A stretch of 64,000 nt of DNA from Streptococcus suis (GTDB lineage: Bacteria > Bacillota > Bacilli > Lactobacillales > Streptococcaceae), in contig NZ_JAMWEM010000004.1 in NCBI RefSeq assembly GCF_024509525.1, forward strand, positions 62,001-126,000, written 5' to 3'. Below are positions 32,714-42,657 of the stretch, in pieces (within the stretch, counting starts at the first letter, position 1; every line of letters begins with the position of its first letter). The notes beneath the pieces are model-generated. The model saw nothing but the letters and a program-made list of their open reading frames with translations, did not search any database and was not told the DNA's origin. A program made the translations under genes and the position numbers.

Positions 32714-33781
32714 TCAAGTTTGAAAATTAGTCACGGTCACACCCAGCAAACGAATCCCTTTTTCAATCTTCCCAATTTCTTCAATTAGTTGACGAACCTC
32801 TTTCTCAATCGTTTCCGTCTGGTCCGTATATACCTCTAGACTATGACGTTTCGTCAAGGTAGAAAAATCACCATAACGAACCTTCAACACAATGGTTCGT
32901 CCTTTTTTCTCATTTCTTTCTAAACTAGCTGCTACTCGTTGGCAAAGGCTAATCAGCTCTTTCAGCACATCTTCATCACGATAAAGGAGCTTGCGGTAGG
33001 TTCTTTCCTTTCCAATTGACTTACGAACACGGTCCACTTTAACGGGCGAATTAGAAATCCCCCTAGCTTTCCGATAAAGGTCGAAGCCAAAACGCCCAAA
33101 TCTATCTATCAAAACCATTTCTGGTACATCTAGCAAATCTTGCCCCGTGTAGACCCCCATCTCATGCAGGCGTTCCACCGTCTTCTTCCCCACACCGTGA
33201 AATTTTTCAACAGGCAGGGAGGCGAGAATACCAACAGCATCTTCAGGTAGAATCAAGGTCAAACCGTGCGGTTTTTCCATATCTGAGGCAATTTTTGCCA
33301 AAAATTTATTATAGGAAACACCTGCGGAAGCTGTCAGATGCAATTCATTCCAAATATCGTATTGGATAAGCTTGGCAATCTTAACCGCAGAGCTGATGCC
33401 CAACTTATTTTCTGTTACATCCAAGTAAGCCTCATCGATAGACATGGGCTCCACCAAATCAGTATAGCGATGGAAAATTTCTCGAACCTGTCGCCCAACT
33501 TCCTGATATTTTTCATAATTGCCAGAAATGAAAATCGCCTGAGGACAACGCTCATAGGCCTCTTTTGAGGACATAGCCGAGTGAATCCCAAAGGCACGCG
33601 CCTCGTAACTACAGGTAGACACGACACCCCGACCGCCAGATAACCTCGGATCAGCACCAATGATAACAGGTTTGCCCTTCAAAGCAGGATTATCCCTGAC
33701 CTCTATAGCAGCAAAAAACGCATCCATGTCAACATGAATAATTTTTCGGGATGTGTCATTGATAAGCGGAAATATCAGCAT
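32714..33781 (-). CDS. dinB: DNA polymerase IV
   Basis: This 355-aa Y-family polymerase has [19 protein letters not shown] (first metal-binding Asp), [11 protein letters not shown] (Asp-Glu), [15 protein letters not shown] (thumb HhH) and a C-terminal little-finger domain. It carries out error-prone lesion bypass. No beta-clamp motif is obvious at the very C-terminus beyond [10 protein letters not shown]. Confidence 0.95.
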   Translation of the reverse strand: MLIFPLINDTSRKIIHVDMDAFFAAIEVRDNPALKGKPVIIGADPRLSGGRGVVSTCSYEARAFGIHSAMSSKEAYERCPQAIFISGNYEKYQEVGRQVREIFHRYTDLVEPMSIDEAYLDVTENKLGISSAVKIAKLIQYDIWNELHLTASAGVSYNKFLAKIASDMEKPHGLTLILPEDAVGILASLPVEKFHGVGKKTVERLHEMGVYTGQDLLDVPEMVLIDRFGRFGFDLYRKARGISNSPVKVDRVRKSIGKERTYRKLLYRDEDVLKELISLCQRVAASLERNEKKGRTIVLKVRYGDFSTLTKRHSLEVYTDQTETIEKEVRQLIEEIGKIEKGIRLLGVTVTNFQT

Positions 33782-33914
33782 GTCGCCTCCTTCGCTATAT
33801 TATATCAATTTTTACTTTTTTTCTCTCGAAATCAATATTGAAAATGATTGAAAATACTGGAAAATCCTTTCATTTATTTTCAAGGTTTTTTGCCTTGTAG
33901 AAAGGGGATACAAG

Positions 33915-33923
33915 TGGTATAAT
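33915..33923 (+). promoter_or_regulatory. Extended -10 of pflB
   Basis: TGGTATAAT, an extended -10 motif, lies 45 bp before the pflB start codon, with AAGGAG 7 nt before the ATG. Confidence 0.7.
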
Positions 33924-33967
33924 ATGCTTATCTAGGCAATTGCCGAATGAATAAAAGGAGAACCCTC

Positions 33968-36313
33968 ATGTCAACAAAAGTTAAAACAAAAAATGTTGCT
34001 GAAGACATTTTCGCCCAAGCCTGGGAAGGCTTTAAAGGTACAGATTGGCAAGATAAGGCAAGTGTAACACGCTTCGTTCAAGCCAACTACACTCCATACG
34101 ATGGAGATGAAAGCTTCCTCGCAGGCCCAACTGAGCGTTCACTTCATATCAAAAAAATCATCGAAGAAACCAAGGCTGGCTACGAAGACACTCGCTTCCC
34201 AATGGACGTAGATCGTGCTACTTCTATCGCTGATATTCCAGCAGGTTTTATCGATAAAGAGAACGAACTCATCTTCGGTATCCAAAACGACGAACTCTTC
34301 AAACTCAACTTCATGCCAAAAGGTGGTATCCGTATGGCCGAAACAACTCTTATCGAGAACGGCTACACTCCAGATCCACTTCTTCATGAAATCTACACAA
34401 AACACGCAACAACTGTAAACGATGGTATCTTCCGTGCTTATACAGCTGATATCCGTCGCGCTCGTCACTCACACCACGTTTCTGGTCTTCCAGATGCTTA
34501 CTCACGTGGCCGTATCATCGGTATGTACGCTCGTTTGGCACTTTACGGTGCAGACTACTTGATGGAAGAAAAAGTAGCTGACTGGAATGCTATCACTGAA
34601 ATTGATGAAGAATCAATCCGTCTTCGCGAAGAAATCAACCTTCAATACCAAGCATTGCAACAAGTTGTACGCTTAGGTGATCACTACGGTGTTGATGTAC
34701 GCAAACCTGCGATGAACACGAAAGAAGCGATCCAATGGACAAACATTGCCTTCATGGCAGTCTGCCGTGTTATCAACGGTGCCGCAACTTCTCTCGGTCG
34801 TGTCCCAATCGTTCTTGATATCTACGCAGAACGCGACTTGGCTCGCGGTACATTTACCGAATCTGAAATCCAAGAATTTGTTGATGACTTCGTATTGAAA
34901 CTTCGTACAGTGAAATTCGCTCGTACAAAAGCCTTCGACGAAATCTACTCTGGTGACCCAACATTCTTGACAACATCTATGGCAGGTATGGGTAACGATG
35001 GTCGTCACCGTGTTACGAAGATGGACTACCGTTTCTTGAACACACTTGACAACATCGGTAACTCTCCAGAACCAAACTTGACAGTTCTTTGGTCAGACCA
35101 ACTTCCATATTCGTTCCGTCGCTACTGTATGGCAATGAGCCACAAGCACTCTTCTATCCAATACGAAGGTGTGACAACAATGGCCAAAGACGGTTATGGT
35201 GAAATGAGCTGTATCTCTTGCTGTGTGTCACCACTTGACCCAGAAAGCGAAGACAAACGCCACAACATCCAGTACTTCGGTGCTCGTGTTAACGTTCTTA
35301 AAGCTCTTCTTTCAAGCTGGAACAACGGCTACGACGATGTTCACAAAGATTACAAAGTGTTCGATGGTGTTGAACCAAATACTTCTGAAATCTTTGACTA
35401 CGATCAAGTTATTGCCAACTTTGAAAAAGCCCTTGACTGGTTGACTGACACTTATGTAGATGCAATGAACATCATCCACTACATGACTGACAAATACAAC
35501 TATGAAGCAGTTCAAATGGCCTTCTTGCCAACTCACCTTCGTGCTAACATGGGCTTCGGTATCTGTGGCTTCGCAAATACTGTTGACTCATTGTCTGCTA
35601 TCAAGTACGCACAAGTGAAACCAATCCGTGACGAAGACGGCTTCATCTATGATTACGAAGTAACTGGCGACTTCCCACGTTATGGTGAAGACGACGACCG
35701 TGTAGATGACATTGCGAAATGGCTCATGGAAGCATTCTTCACTCGCTTGAACAAACACAAATTGTACAAGAATGCTGAAGCAACTGTGTCTATCTTGACA
35801 ATCACTTCAAACGTTGCTTACTCTAAACAAACAGCTAACTCACCAGTTCACCGTGGCGTATTCCTCAACGAAGATGGCTCTGTCAACACTTCTAAAGTAG
35901 AATTCTTCCCACCAGGTGCTAACCCAACTTCTAAATCTCGTGGTGGTTGGTTGCAAAACTTGAACACTCTTTCTAAACTCAACTTCAAACATGCCAACGA
36001 CGGTATCTCATTGACAACTCAGGTTTCACCAAAAGCTCTTGGTAAGACCTTCGATGAGCAAGTGAACAACTTGGTGACAATCCTTGACGGATACTTCGAA
36101 CAAGGTGGTCAGCACGTCAACTTGAACGTTATGGACTTGAACGACGTTTACGACAAGATTATGGCCGGTGAAGATGTTATCGTTCGTATCTCTGGATACT
36201 GCGTAAACACTAAATACCTCACTAAAGAACAAAAAACTGAATTGACTCAACGTGTCTTCCACGAAGTTCTTTCAATGGATGACCACGCTGCAGAAGTTTC
36301 AAGCCAAGCTTAA
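33968..36313 (+). CDS. pflB: Formate acetyltransferase (pyruvate formate-lyase)
   Basis: This 781-aa glycyl-radical enzyme has the catalytic cysteine pair Cys418-Cys419 in SCISCCVSP and the radical glycine near residue 743 in [15 protein letters not shown]. It cleaves pyruvate plus CoA to acetyl-CoA and formate during anaerobic mixed-acid fermentation and needs an activase encoded elsewhere. The start is the ATG at 33968 behind AAGGAG; the frame opens earlier at 33947. Codon bias is very strong. Confidence 0.97.
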   Translation: MSTKVKTKNVAEDIFAQAWEGFKGTDWQDKASVTRFVQANYTPYDGDESFLAGPTERSLHIKKIIEETKAGYEDTRFPMDVDRATSIADIPAGFIDKENELIFGIQNDELFKLNFMPKGGIRMAETTLIENGYTPDPLLHEIYTKHATTVNDGIFRAYTADIRRARHSHHVSGLPDAYSRGRIIGMYARLALYGADYLMEEKVADWNAITEIDEESIRLREEINLQYQALQQVVRLGDHYGVDVRKPAMNTKEAIQWTNIAFMAVCRVINGAATSLGRVPIVLDIYAERDLARGTFTESEIQEFVDDFVLKLRTVKFARTKAFDEIYSGDPTFLTTSMAGMGNDGRHRVTKMDYRFLNTLDNIGNSPEPNLTVLWSDQLPYSFRRYCMAMSHKHSSIQYEGVTTMAKDGYGEMSCISCCVSPLDPESEDKRHNIQYFGARVNVLKALLSSWNNGYDDVHKDYKVFDGVEPNTSEIFDYDQVIANFEKALDWLTDTYVDAMNIIHYMTDKYNYEAVQMAFLPTHLRANMGFGICGFANTVDSLSAIKYAQVKPIRDEDGFIYDYEVTGDFPRYGEDDDRVDDIAKWLMEAFFTRLNKHKLYKNAEATVSILTITSNVAYSKQTANSPVHRGVFLNEDGSVNTSKVEFFPPGANPTSKSRGGWLQNLNTLSKLNFKHANDGISLTTQVSPKALGKTFDEQVNNLVTILDGYFEQGGQHVNLNVMDLNDVYDKIMAGEDVIVRISGYCVNTKYLTKEQKTELTQRVFHEVLSMDDHAAEVSSQA

Positions 36314-36325
36314 TCAAACAAACAC

Positions 36326-36353
36326 AAAAGGACTTGCACATGCAGGTCCTTTT
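36326..36353 (+). terminator. pflB terminator
   Basis: AAAAGGACTTGCA pairs with TGCAGGTCCTTTT. Confidence 0.85.
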
Positions 36354-36381
36354 ACTATGTCGAAAAATCTACTGAGTGTTG

Positions 36382-36472
36382 CGGAAGGATAATAAATCTT
36401 CGGAAGGATGCACAGCAGATTTTCGGAAGGATACAGAACCAGTTCATAAAAATCCCTGCTCATCAGGGATCC
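36382..36472 (-). terminator. Terminator of the cppA operon with three CGGAAGGAT repeats beyond it
   Basis: On the minus strand ATCCCTG/CAGGGAT plus TTTT (36470-36447) ends the operon. Further on, CGGAAGGAT occurs three times (36382, 36401, 36424) for no visible reason. Confidence 0.65.
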
Positions 36473-36476
36473 TTCA

Positions 36477-37019
36477 TTACTTACCCAAAAACTCCGCCAG
36501 TTTGGCAAAGGTCTTATGGTTACGAATGGTAAGGCTTTTGTAAAAAACTTGATTGGCAAGTTTCTTATGATAGGCCGTCTGCAAGTAGGACTGCTCATCA
36601 TACTTGCCCCAGAAGAGAGCCGTCTGCCCAAAGTAAACAACCTCCTCTCCCAAGTCCAGCTGGCTCACCCAGTCCTCAATCAGAGCCTTCTGACTTCTAT
36701 CCGTGTAAAAGAGGACATCCTTACGAGCCACTTCCTCCTGCCACCAAGCTGGAAGTTGATCGATTTCTGCTTGATAATCTTGGGCGTCTAGTAGAGCAAA
36801 TTGCTCCACAAAGGGGTATCTTTCTGTGAAAAAAGTTTGAAATTCAGCAACAATGTCCCCTCTATTCTTGGTTGAATCAAAGAAGAGATTACCGCTATTA
36901 ATGTAGGTTTCAACCTTGTCATAGCCCAAATCTGCCACCGCTTGACGCAATTCAGCCATGACGATTTTGTTACGACCACCGACATTGATCCCACGTAAAA
37001 GCAAAGCATATCGCGTCAT
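36477..37019 (-). CDS. DUF1697 family protein
   Basis: This 180-aa protein has the DUF1697 start TRYALLLRGINVGGRNKIVM and later YINSGNLFFDS, and ends with LTIRNHKTFAKLAEFLG. The family is widespread, cytoplasmic and of unknown function. Its start overlaps the stop of the serine hydrolase gene by 4 bp, so it is the last gene of a coupled three-gene operon. Confidence 0.85.
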   Translation of the reverse strand: MTRYALLLRGINVGGRNKIVMAELRQAVADLGYDKVETYINSGNLFFDSTKNRGDIVAEFQTFFTERYPFVEQFALLDAQDYQAEIDQLPAWWQEEVARKDVLFYTDRSQKALIEDWVSQLDLGEEVVYFGQTALFWGKYDEQSYLQTAYHKKLANQVFYKSLTIRNHKTFAKLAEFLGK

Positions 37020-37960
37020 CTGTAACCTCCTTCTTGCTCCAGAGCTGACTTCACCACCGCAAACAAATCCTGTCGCTGCTCAATCCACAAGGGTCGATCG
37101 TCCTCATAGTAGGTCCGATTGGTCAGAAAAACCGCCGCCAGTTGCTTTTCCCGATTGACCAGCACAAAAGGACCTGTATAGCCCGTATGGTCCAGCCAAC
37201 CACCCTCCTCCAAGTTCCAGACGATTGAACGAGGCTTGGAAGGACTGATATTGACCGCTAGGGCTACTGCAAAGTCATCTGTCAGGTAATGGCCCAAAAA
37301 GACTTTCAGGTCTGCCAAGCTGGAAAAGAGCCCCGCTGAGCCCGTGTGCCGCCCCAGCACCTTGGCCTTGGGGTCGTGCACCACTCCTGCCTCTTCCCCC
37401 TTAACCGTCGGCACCGCGTCCGCCACAGGTCCGAAGCTGGTTTGGGTTAATGCCCAAGGTGTAAAAACCTCCTGGTCTAAAATCCTGTCTAGGTCCTGTC
37501 CATAAAGCTCTTCCAGCAGAAAGCCCAGCAAAATCAAGTTAATATCTGTATAGCGAAAAGCCCTATCATTCGTGACTCCTATCCCATTTATCGCCTCTTT
37601 CAAACCCTGAAAGTCCAGACTATCCCGATTTGGAATATAGGGATCAATCCCAGAAGTATGGGTCACCAAGTCGCGAATGGTCACATCAGCGTTTTCAAAG
37701 ACTGGATAATAGACCTGTAGAGGCTGGTCCAGCTCGACCCTACCTGACTGAATCAACTTGATTAAAACTGTGCCAACACCGACCACCTTTGATACAGAAG
37801 CCAAATCATAAATAAGGCCAGGCACGCTTGCCTGACCCTCTTCTGATTGACCAAGATAGTAATCTGTCCACTCTCCATTGACATAGAGAGCCAGACTAGC
37901 ACCAAGATAGAGACCAGCCTGTATCTGCTCCTCTACTTTTGCAATGATGTCTTGTCTCAT
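37016..37960 (-). CDS. Beta-lactamase-like serine hydrolase
   Basis: This 314-aa protein belongs to the class C/penicillin-binding family: the SxxK motif is DLASVSKVVGVG (Ser-Val-Ser-Lys), the YxN-like motif is in RYTDINLILLG and the KTG equivalent is the LDHTGYTGPFV region (HTG). No signal peptide is present, which points to a cytoplasmic esterase or peptidase rather than a wall enzyme. It overlaps cppA and the DUF1697 gene by 4 bp each. Confidence 0.85.
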   Translation of the reverse strand: MRQDIIAKVEEQIQAGLYLGASLALYVNGEWTDYYLGQSEEGQASVPGLIYDLASVSKVVGVGTVLIKLIQSGRVELDQPLQVYYPVFENADVTIRDLVTHTSGIDPYIPNRDSLDFQGLKEAINGIGVTNDRAFRYTDINLILLGFLLEELYGQDLDRILDQEVFTPWALTQTSFGPVADAVPTVKGEEAGVVHDPKAKVLGRHTGSAGLFSSLADLKVFLGHYLTDDFAVALAVNISPSKPRSIVWNLEEGGWLDHTGYTGPFVLVNREKQLAAVFLTNRTYYEDDRPLWIEQRQDLFAVVKSALEQEGGYR

Positions 37961-38688
37961 TTTTCAAACCACAATTCAATCCCGCTCGGGTCAACCGTCT
38001 GGATAAATTGTTCCTTTTTGTCCTTGAAATAGCCTGCTGGCAACTTTTCTTCCAAGTCTGCCCAGTCATAGTCAGACGCTACTGCAAACCGCAGGCTGTC
38101 CAGATCCCAGACTTCCTCCGCAGCTGTCAACAAGTCTGCCCCTTCTGCCGCTTCAAAACTTACAATAGCCTGGTCAGGCAGAATGTTTTGGTAAAAAGCC
38201 TGACTAACAGTAACTTTGGGGGTGCGGATAACAATTTCTTCCACCACAAACTCAGTCAAACCTTGAAAATCTTCTGACATCTCAAAGGCAACAGGTGGTA
38301 AAATTTCCACCAAGTCAGCCTGCGACGCTTCGCCATGTACCAAGAAAGTATCCCCCTCAGGCGAAACCGCCTCAAAACCATAACCAACTGCTCCCTTGTA
38401 GAGCTTGGTAAACTGGCTACCACGTGCCAAAAGACCCTCAATTTCACTTGGTTTTTGGACCTTTATGACCAGTTTTTTCAATTTTTTAGGCCCCTTAACA
38501 GCCCGCGTCCGCATACTCGGTGACTCTTGCAAGACCAGGCGAACAGCCTTTGTTCCCTGGCCACCAAATTCTGCAAAAGGACCATCCTCTAATTGTGTCT
38601 TTAATCCAATTGTTTTTTCTAAAAATTCCTGATTGACAGACCGATTATTAACCCGTAAAACAGGTACAATCCATTCTTCTCTAAGCAT
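37957..38688 (-). CDS. cppA: CppA-like protein (putative C3-degrading protease family)
   Basis: This 243-aa protein has two glyoxalase/VOC-like halves: VPVLRVNNRSVNQEFLEKTI near the start and VVEEIVIRTPKVTVSQAFY in the second half, ending SGIELWFEK. The pneumococcal homologue was named CppA for C3 degradation, but the fold suggests a VOC enzyme and the protease role is doubtful. The start is the ATG at 38688 behind GAGGGA. It is the first gene of the operon and divergent from pepX. Confidence 0.8.
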   Translation of the reverse strand: MLREEWIVPVLRVNNRSVNQEFLEKTIGLKTQLEDGPFAEFGGQGTKAVRLVLQESPSMRTRAVKGPKKLKKLVIKVQKPSEIEGLLARGSQFTKLYKGAVGYGFEAVSPEGDTFLVHGEASQADLVEILPPVAFEMSEDFQGLTEFVVEEIVIRTPKVTVSQAFYQNILPDQAIVSFEAAEGADLLTAAEEVWDLDSLRFAVASDYDWADLEEKLPAGYFKDKKEQFIQTVDPSGIELWFEK

Positions 38689-38832
38689 CTCATTCCCTCA
38701 CATTTCATACCTTTCCATCTTACTATAAAACCCTATTTTTGACAAATATTTTTGCGTAGTTTTACCTCTTGAAAACATAAAAAAACTGCTTATGGTATAA
38801 TGGAAAAAATAGCTACTGAAGAAAGGATTGCC

Positions 38833-41100
38833 ATGCGTTTTAATCAATTTTCCTACATCCCTCGCCAAGCCAGCCAGCAGATAGAAGAACTCCATTCTAT
38901 CGGTTTTTCCATAAATAAACAAGCGAGTGCACAAGATAATCTCGAACTGTTTGTCAGAAAGTGCCATTTCCTGACAGCAAATACCGACTTTGCCCTGTCC
39001 AACATGATTGCGGACTGGGATACAGACCTGCTGACCTTCTTCCAGTCTGACCGTGAGCTGACAGACCTGATTTTCTATCAAGTGGCCTTTCAGTTGCTGG
39101 GCTTTGTGCCTGGTGTGGATTACACAGATGTGGAAGAATTCCGAAAGGCTAGCCAATTTCCTATTGTCTATGGAGATATCATCGACAACCTCTACCAGCT
39201 GCTCGCTACCCGCACCAAGTCTGGAAATACCTTGATTGACCAGCTGGTCAGTGACGATCTCATTCCAGAAGACAATCACTACCACTTCTTCAACAGCAAA
39301 TCCTTGGCGACCTTTTCGACTAAAAATCTCATTCGTGAGGTGGTCTATGTCGAAACACCTGTCGATACGGCTGGGACTGGGCAGACAGATATTGTCAAGC
39401 TATCCATTCTCCGTCCGCACTTTGACGGAAAAATCCCTGCGGTCATTACCAACAGTCCCTATCATCAAGGAGTTAACGATGTAGCTAGCGACAAGGCCCT
39501 GCACAAGATGGAAGGGGAGTTGGCGGAAAAACCAGCTGGTACCATTGAGGTTAATCAGACCAGCATCACCAAGCTAGACTTGGACCGGCAGGACCTGCCT
39601 GTCAGCCCTGCCACTGAAAAACTGGGCCACATTACTTCTTACTCCCTCAACGACTACTTCCTCTCTCGCGGCTTTGCCAGCCTCCATGTGTCTGGTGTCG
39701 GTACGCTGGGCTCGACTGGCTACATGACATCTGGCGACTACCAGCAGGTTGAGGGCTACAAAGCGGTGATTGACTGGCTGAACGGTCGCACCAAGGCCTA
39801 CACCGACCACACTCGCTCGTTAGAGGTCAAGGCCGATTGGGCCAATGGTAAGGTAGCGACGACGGGACTGTCTTATCTCGGTACCATGTCCAATGCCTTG
39901 GCAACAACTGGCGTGGACGGATTGGAAGTCATCATCGCAGAAGCAGGGATTTCCTCTTGGTATGACTACTACCGTGAAAACGGGCTGGTAACCAGCCCTG
40001 GCGGCTATCCAGGCGAAGATTTGGACAGCTTGACCGCTCTGACCTACTCGAAAAGTCTGCAAGCAGGTGACTTCCTCCGCAATAAAGCAGCCTACGAAAA
40101 AGGACTGGCGGCAGAACGAGTGGCTCTTGACCGCACTAGCGGTGACTACAATCAATACTGGCATGACCGCAATTATCTGCTTCACGCTGACAAGGTCAAG
40201 TGTGAGGTGGTCTTTACCCACGGCTCACAGGACTGGAACGTTAAGCCCATCCATGTCTGGAATATGTTCCATGCCCTGCCAAGCCAGATCAAAAAGCACC
40301 TCTTCTTCCACAACGGTGCCCATGTTTACATGAACAACTGGCAGTCTATCGACTTCCGCGAGTCCATGAACGCCCTGCTCAGCCAGAAACTGCTGGGATA
40401 CGAGAACAACTATCAACTGCCAACTGTCATCTGGCAGGACAACAGCGGTGAACAAACCTGGACGACCTTGGACACCTTTGGCGGTGACAACGAAGCTGTC
40501 TTACCACTAGGAACTGGAAGCCAGACCATCTCCAATCAGTATGCCCAAGAAGATTTTGACCGTTACGGCAAATCTTACCCAACCTTCCATCAAGACCTCT
40601 ATACAGGCAAGGCCAATCAAATCAGCATGGAACTACCTGTAACGGAGGATATCCTGATCAACGGACAAGTCATGCTGAAACTCCGTGTAGCTTCTAGTGT
40701 AGCCAAAGGCCTCTTATCTGCTCAGCTATTGGACAAGGGAAATAAAAAACGCCTAGCCCCAATCCCTGCGCCTAAAGCAAGATTGAGTCTAGACAACGGT
40801 CGTTACCATGCCCAAGAAAATCTGATGGAGTTGCCTTATGTGGACATGCCGCAACGATTGGTGACCAAGGGCTTTATGAACCTGCAGAACCGCACTAACC
40901 TGATGACTGTCGAGGAAGTGGTGCCTGACCAGTGGATGGACCTAAGCTGGAAACTGCAACCGACTATTTACCAATTTAAAAAAGGCGATGTGCTGGAGCT
41001 GATTCTCTACACCACCGACTTTGAATGCACTGTTCGGGACAATAGCAACTGGACTATTATTGTGGATTTGGAGCAGTCTAGCCTTCATTTGCCATATTAA
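38833..41100 (+). CDS. pepX: Xaa-Pro dipeptidyl-peptidase
   Basis: This 755-aa serine peptidase starts [20 protein letters not shown]. The nucleophile lies in [15 protein letters not shown] (about residue 348), with the catalytic Asp in [10 protein letters not shown] and the His in [10 protein letters not shown]. It cleaves Xaa-Pro dipeptides from peptides; in S. suis the homologue is also surface-associated and linked to virulence. The 11 codons before this ATG in frame overlap TATAAT and are excluded. Confidence 0.95.
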   Translation: MRFNQFSYIPRQASQQIEELHSIGFSINKQASAQDNLELFVRKCHFLTANTDFALSNMIADWDTDLLTFFQSDRELTDLIFYQVAFQLLGFVPGVDYTDVEEFRKASQFPIVYGDIIDNLYQLLATRTKSGNTLIDQLVSDDLIPEDNHYHFFNSKSLATFSTKNLIREVVYVETPVDTAGTGQTDIVKLSILRPHFDGKIPAVITNSPYHQGVNDVASDKALHKMEGELAEKPAGTIEVNQTSITKLDLDRQDLPVSPATEKLGHITSYSLNDYFLSRGFASLHVSGVGTLGSTGYMTSGDYQQVEGYKAVIDWLNGRTKAYTDHTRSLEVKADWANGKVATTGLSYLGTMSNALATTGVDGLEVIIAEAGISSWYDYYRENGLVTSPGGYPGEDLDSLTALTYSKSLQAGDFLRNKAAYEKGLAAERVALDRTSGDYNQYWHDRNYLLHADKVKCEVVFTHGSQDWNVKPIHVWNMFHALPSQIKKHLFFHNGAHVYMNNWQSIDFRESMNALLSQKLLGYENNYQLPTVIWQDNSGEQTWTTLDTFGGDNEAVLPLGTGSQTISNQYAQEDFDRYGKSYPTFHQDLYTGKANQISMELPVTEDILINGQVMLKLRVASSVAKGLLSAQLLDKGNKKRLAPIPAPKARLSLDNGRYHAQENLMELPYVDMPQRLVTKGFMNLQNRTNLMTVEEVVPDQWMDLSWKLQPTIYQFKKGDVLELILYTTDFECTVRDNSNWTIIVDLEQSSLHLPY

Positions 41101-41133
41101 AAAAGAGCTTCCTCTTGTGGAAGCTCTTTTGTA
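41101..41133. terminator. Bidirectional terminator pepX/agaS
   Basis: AAAGAGCTTCC and GGAAGCTCTTTT form the stem with a 6-nt loop, between convergent genes. Confidence 0.85.
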
Positions 41134-41136
41134 CAC

Positions 41137-42303
41137 TTATGGTAGTGGATGAATAATCACGCCCTGCACGACACGGTTGACCGTTCCTGAAGGTGACGGT
41201 GTGTCTGGTAGGTTTTTGCATTTGATTGCTGTCATAATGGCAAAGGTCTGTCCAAACAAGATGTATGGGAAGGTTAGGAAGACATCTGGAAGTGCTTCTC
41301 CTCCTTCAGCCAGTACAAAGTTCGGTGCCTCAGTACCTGCTAGCTTGTCTGCTGAGAGAGCTACTATTCGCTCTGCTATGGCATCCCCATGAACCTCATT
41401 GAGCAGGTCAACATCATACTGACGGGTATAGGCATCGTTTGAGGTAAAGAGAATGACAATGGTTTTGTCGTTAATGAGAGATTTTGGTCCGTGACGGAAG
41501 CCTAGCGGTGACTCATACATGGTCGCAATCTTGCCTGCGGTCAACTCCAAAATCTTGAGTTGGGCTTCATGAGCCAAGCCGTAGAACCCTCCAGCACCAA
41601 GGTAAATTACCCGTTCAAAGTCCAAATCTACCAACTCTTGAACATAGTCTTCACGATTTAGCACGTCTTGACCAAGCTGTACAATCCTATCAACCCAAGC
41701 TCCTTTTTCTTCCAGAGTGGCTGGTGAGAAAACAAGCAGAGCGGTCAAGGACATACAGCTATATGAGCCTGTCATGGCAAAGCCCTTGTCGTTGGAGCCT
41801 GCTGGCTGAAGCAAGAGGAGATTGTCCGCATCGCCTTCTGCTGCCACAGCCAATTTCCCGTCTGCCGCACAGGTAATGGTAATTTGATAGAGCTGATCCA
41901 CCAACTGCTTGGCAATGGCTACTGCTGCCAAACTTTCTGGAGAATTGCCTGAACGGGCAAAGGATACCAAAACCGTTGGAATATCTGCCTGTAAATAGTC
42001 ATGTGGGCGACTAACCAGCTCCACTGTACCAATGGCAGAAAAACGAATGTGTTTCAAGTCATTGACTTGGTTGAGGTAGTTGGCAATACTTTGACCGACA
42101 AAATCAGAAGTTCCTGCCCCTGTAAAAATAACATGGACAAAGGCATGCTGTTCTTGAATTCTGCCTAAAAATGCGTCAATTTTTGCCAACTGATCCACAT
42201 AGAGCTGATAGGCTTCCTTCCACAAGCCTGGCTGTTGGTAAATCTCAGGAGCTGTAATAATAGCACCTAGCCGTTCTAATTCTTCCTTTGGTAAATGAAA
42301 CAT
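41137..42303 (-). CDS. agaS: AgaS-type SIS-domain sugar-phosphate isomerase/deaminase
   Basis: This 388-aa protein has two SIS domains. The first is VIFTGAGTSDFVGQSIANYL and FARSGNSPESLAAVAI; the second is IYLGAGGFYGLAHEAQLKIL with YESPLGFRHGPKSL. AgaS enzymes deaminate or isomerise galactosamine/tagatose phosphates. A GGGGGT ribosome site precedes the ATG at 42303. No other amino-sugar genes adjoin it. Confidence 0.88.
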   Translation of the reverse strand: MFHLPKEELERLGAIITAPEIYQQPGLWKEAYQLYVDQLAKIDAFLGRIQEQHAFVHVIFTGAGTSDFVGQSIANYLNQVNDLKHIRFSAIGTVELVSRPHDYLQADIPTVLVSFARSGNSPESLAAVAIAKQLVDQLYQITITCAADGKLAVAAEGDADNLLLLQPAGSNDKGFAMTGSYSCMSLTALLVFSPATLEEKGAWVDRIVQLGQDVLNREDYVQELVDLDFERVIYLGAGGFYGLAHEAQLKILELTAGKIATMYESPLGFRHGPKSLINDKTIVILFTSNDAYTRQYDVDLLNEVHGDAIAERIVALSADKLAGTEAPNFVLAEGGEALPDVFLTFPYILFGQTFAIMTAIKCKNLPDTPSPSGTVNRVVQGVIIHPLP

Positions 42304-42423
42304 AGGAGACCCCCTTTTCTGGTTATAACCACTTTTTATTTCATTATACTAATATCTTAAATCCCTGTCAATAGAAATCCTGTTAAAATTTACACAAGCG
42401 ATACGCTCTTTTATCTCATTTCA

Positions 42424-42548
42424 TGGTATAATAAGTCATCTACATTTGGAGGAAGAGAACTATGATGAACATGCAAGACTTGTTCCATGATTTTTTAAGT
42501 CTTGCAATCGTCAATAATGTTGATTTAAAGCCTTTCAAGACTCACTAA
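42424..42548 (+). promoter_or_regulatory. Orphaned ebfC promoter, ribosome site and start with attL
   Basis: TGGTATAAT (42424-42432), GGAGG and ATGATGAACATGCAA are the natural 5' end of ebfC, now separated from the gene by the element. The 16-bp core TATGATGAACATGCAA (42461-42476) is repeated at 55087-55102. A 28-codon leftover frame MMNMQDLFHDF runs to 42548. Just inside, GCAAGACTT/AAGTCTTGC (42473-42505) forms an inverted repeat, possibly an integrase arm site. Confidence 0.85.
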
Positions 42549-42625
42549 ATCGAACTAAAAACACTTAAAGTTATAACAATAAGACAAAAAATAGACAATA
42601 GCAGTATCTTCTTTGTAATCTAAAA

Positions 42626-42656
42626 ATAGCACTATCGTACATGGATAGTGCTACTT
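42626..42656 (-). terminator. Terminator of the putative defence operon
   Basis: AGCACTATC, 7-nt loop, GATAGTGCT, then TTTTT on the minus strand, directly after the stop at 42658. Confidence 0.85.
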
Positions 42657-42657
42657 T

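Noticed and set aside
36314-36640. 108-codon minus-strand frame downstream of the DUF1697 gene
   Set aside because: It overlaps the DUF1697 gene in another frame and runs across two terminators.
38698-39285. 195-codon minus-strand frame over the pepX 5' end
   Set aside because: It crosses the pepX promoter and coding start; no ribosome site, composition typical of an antisense frame.
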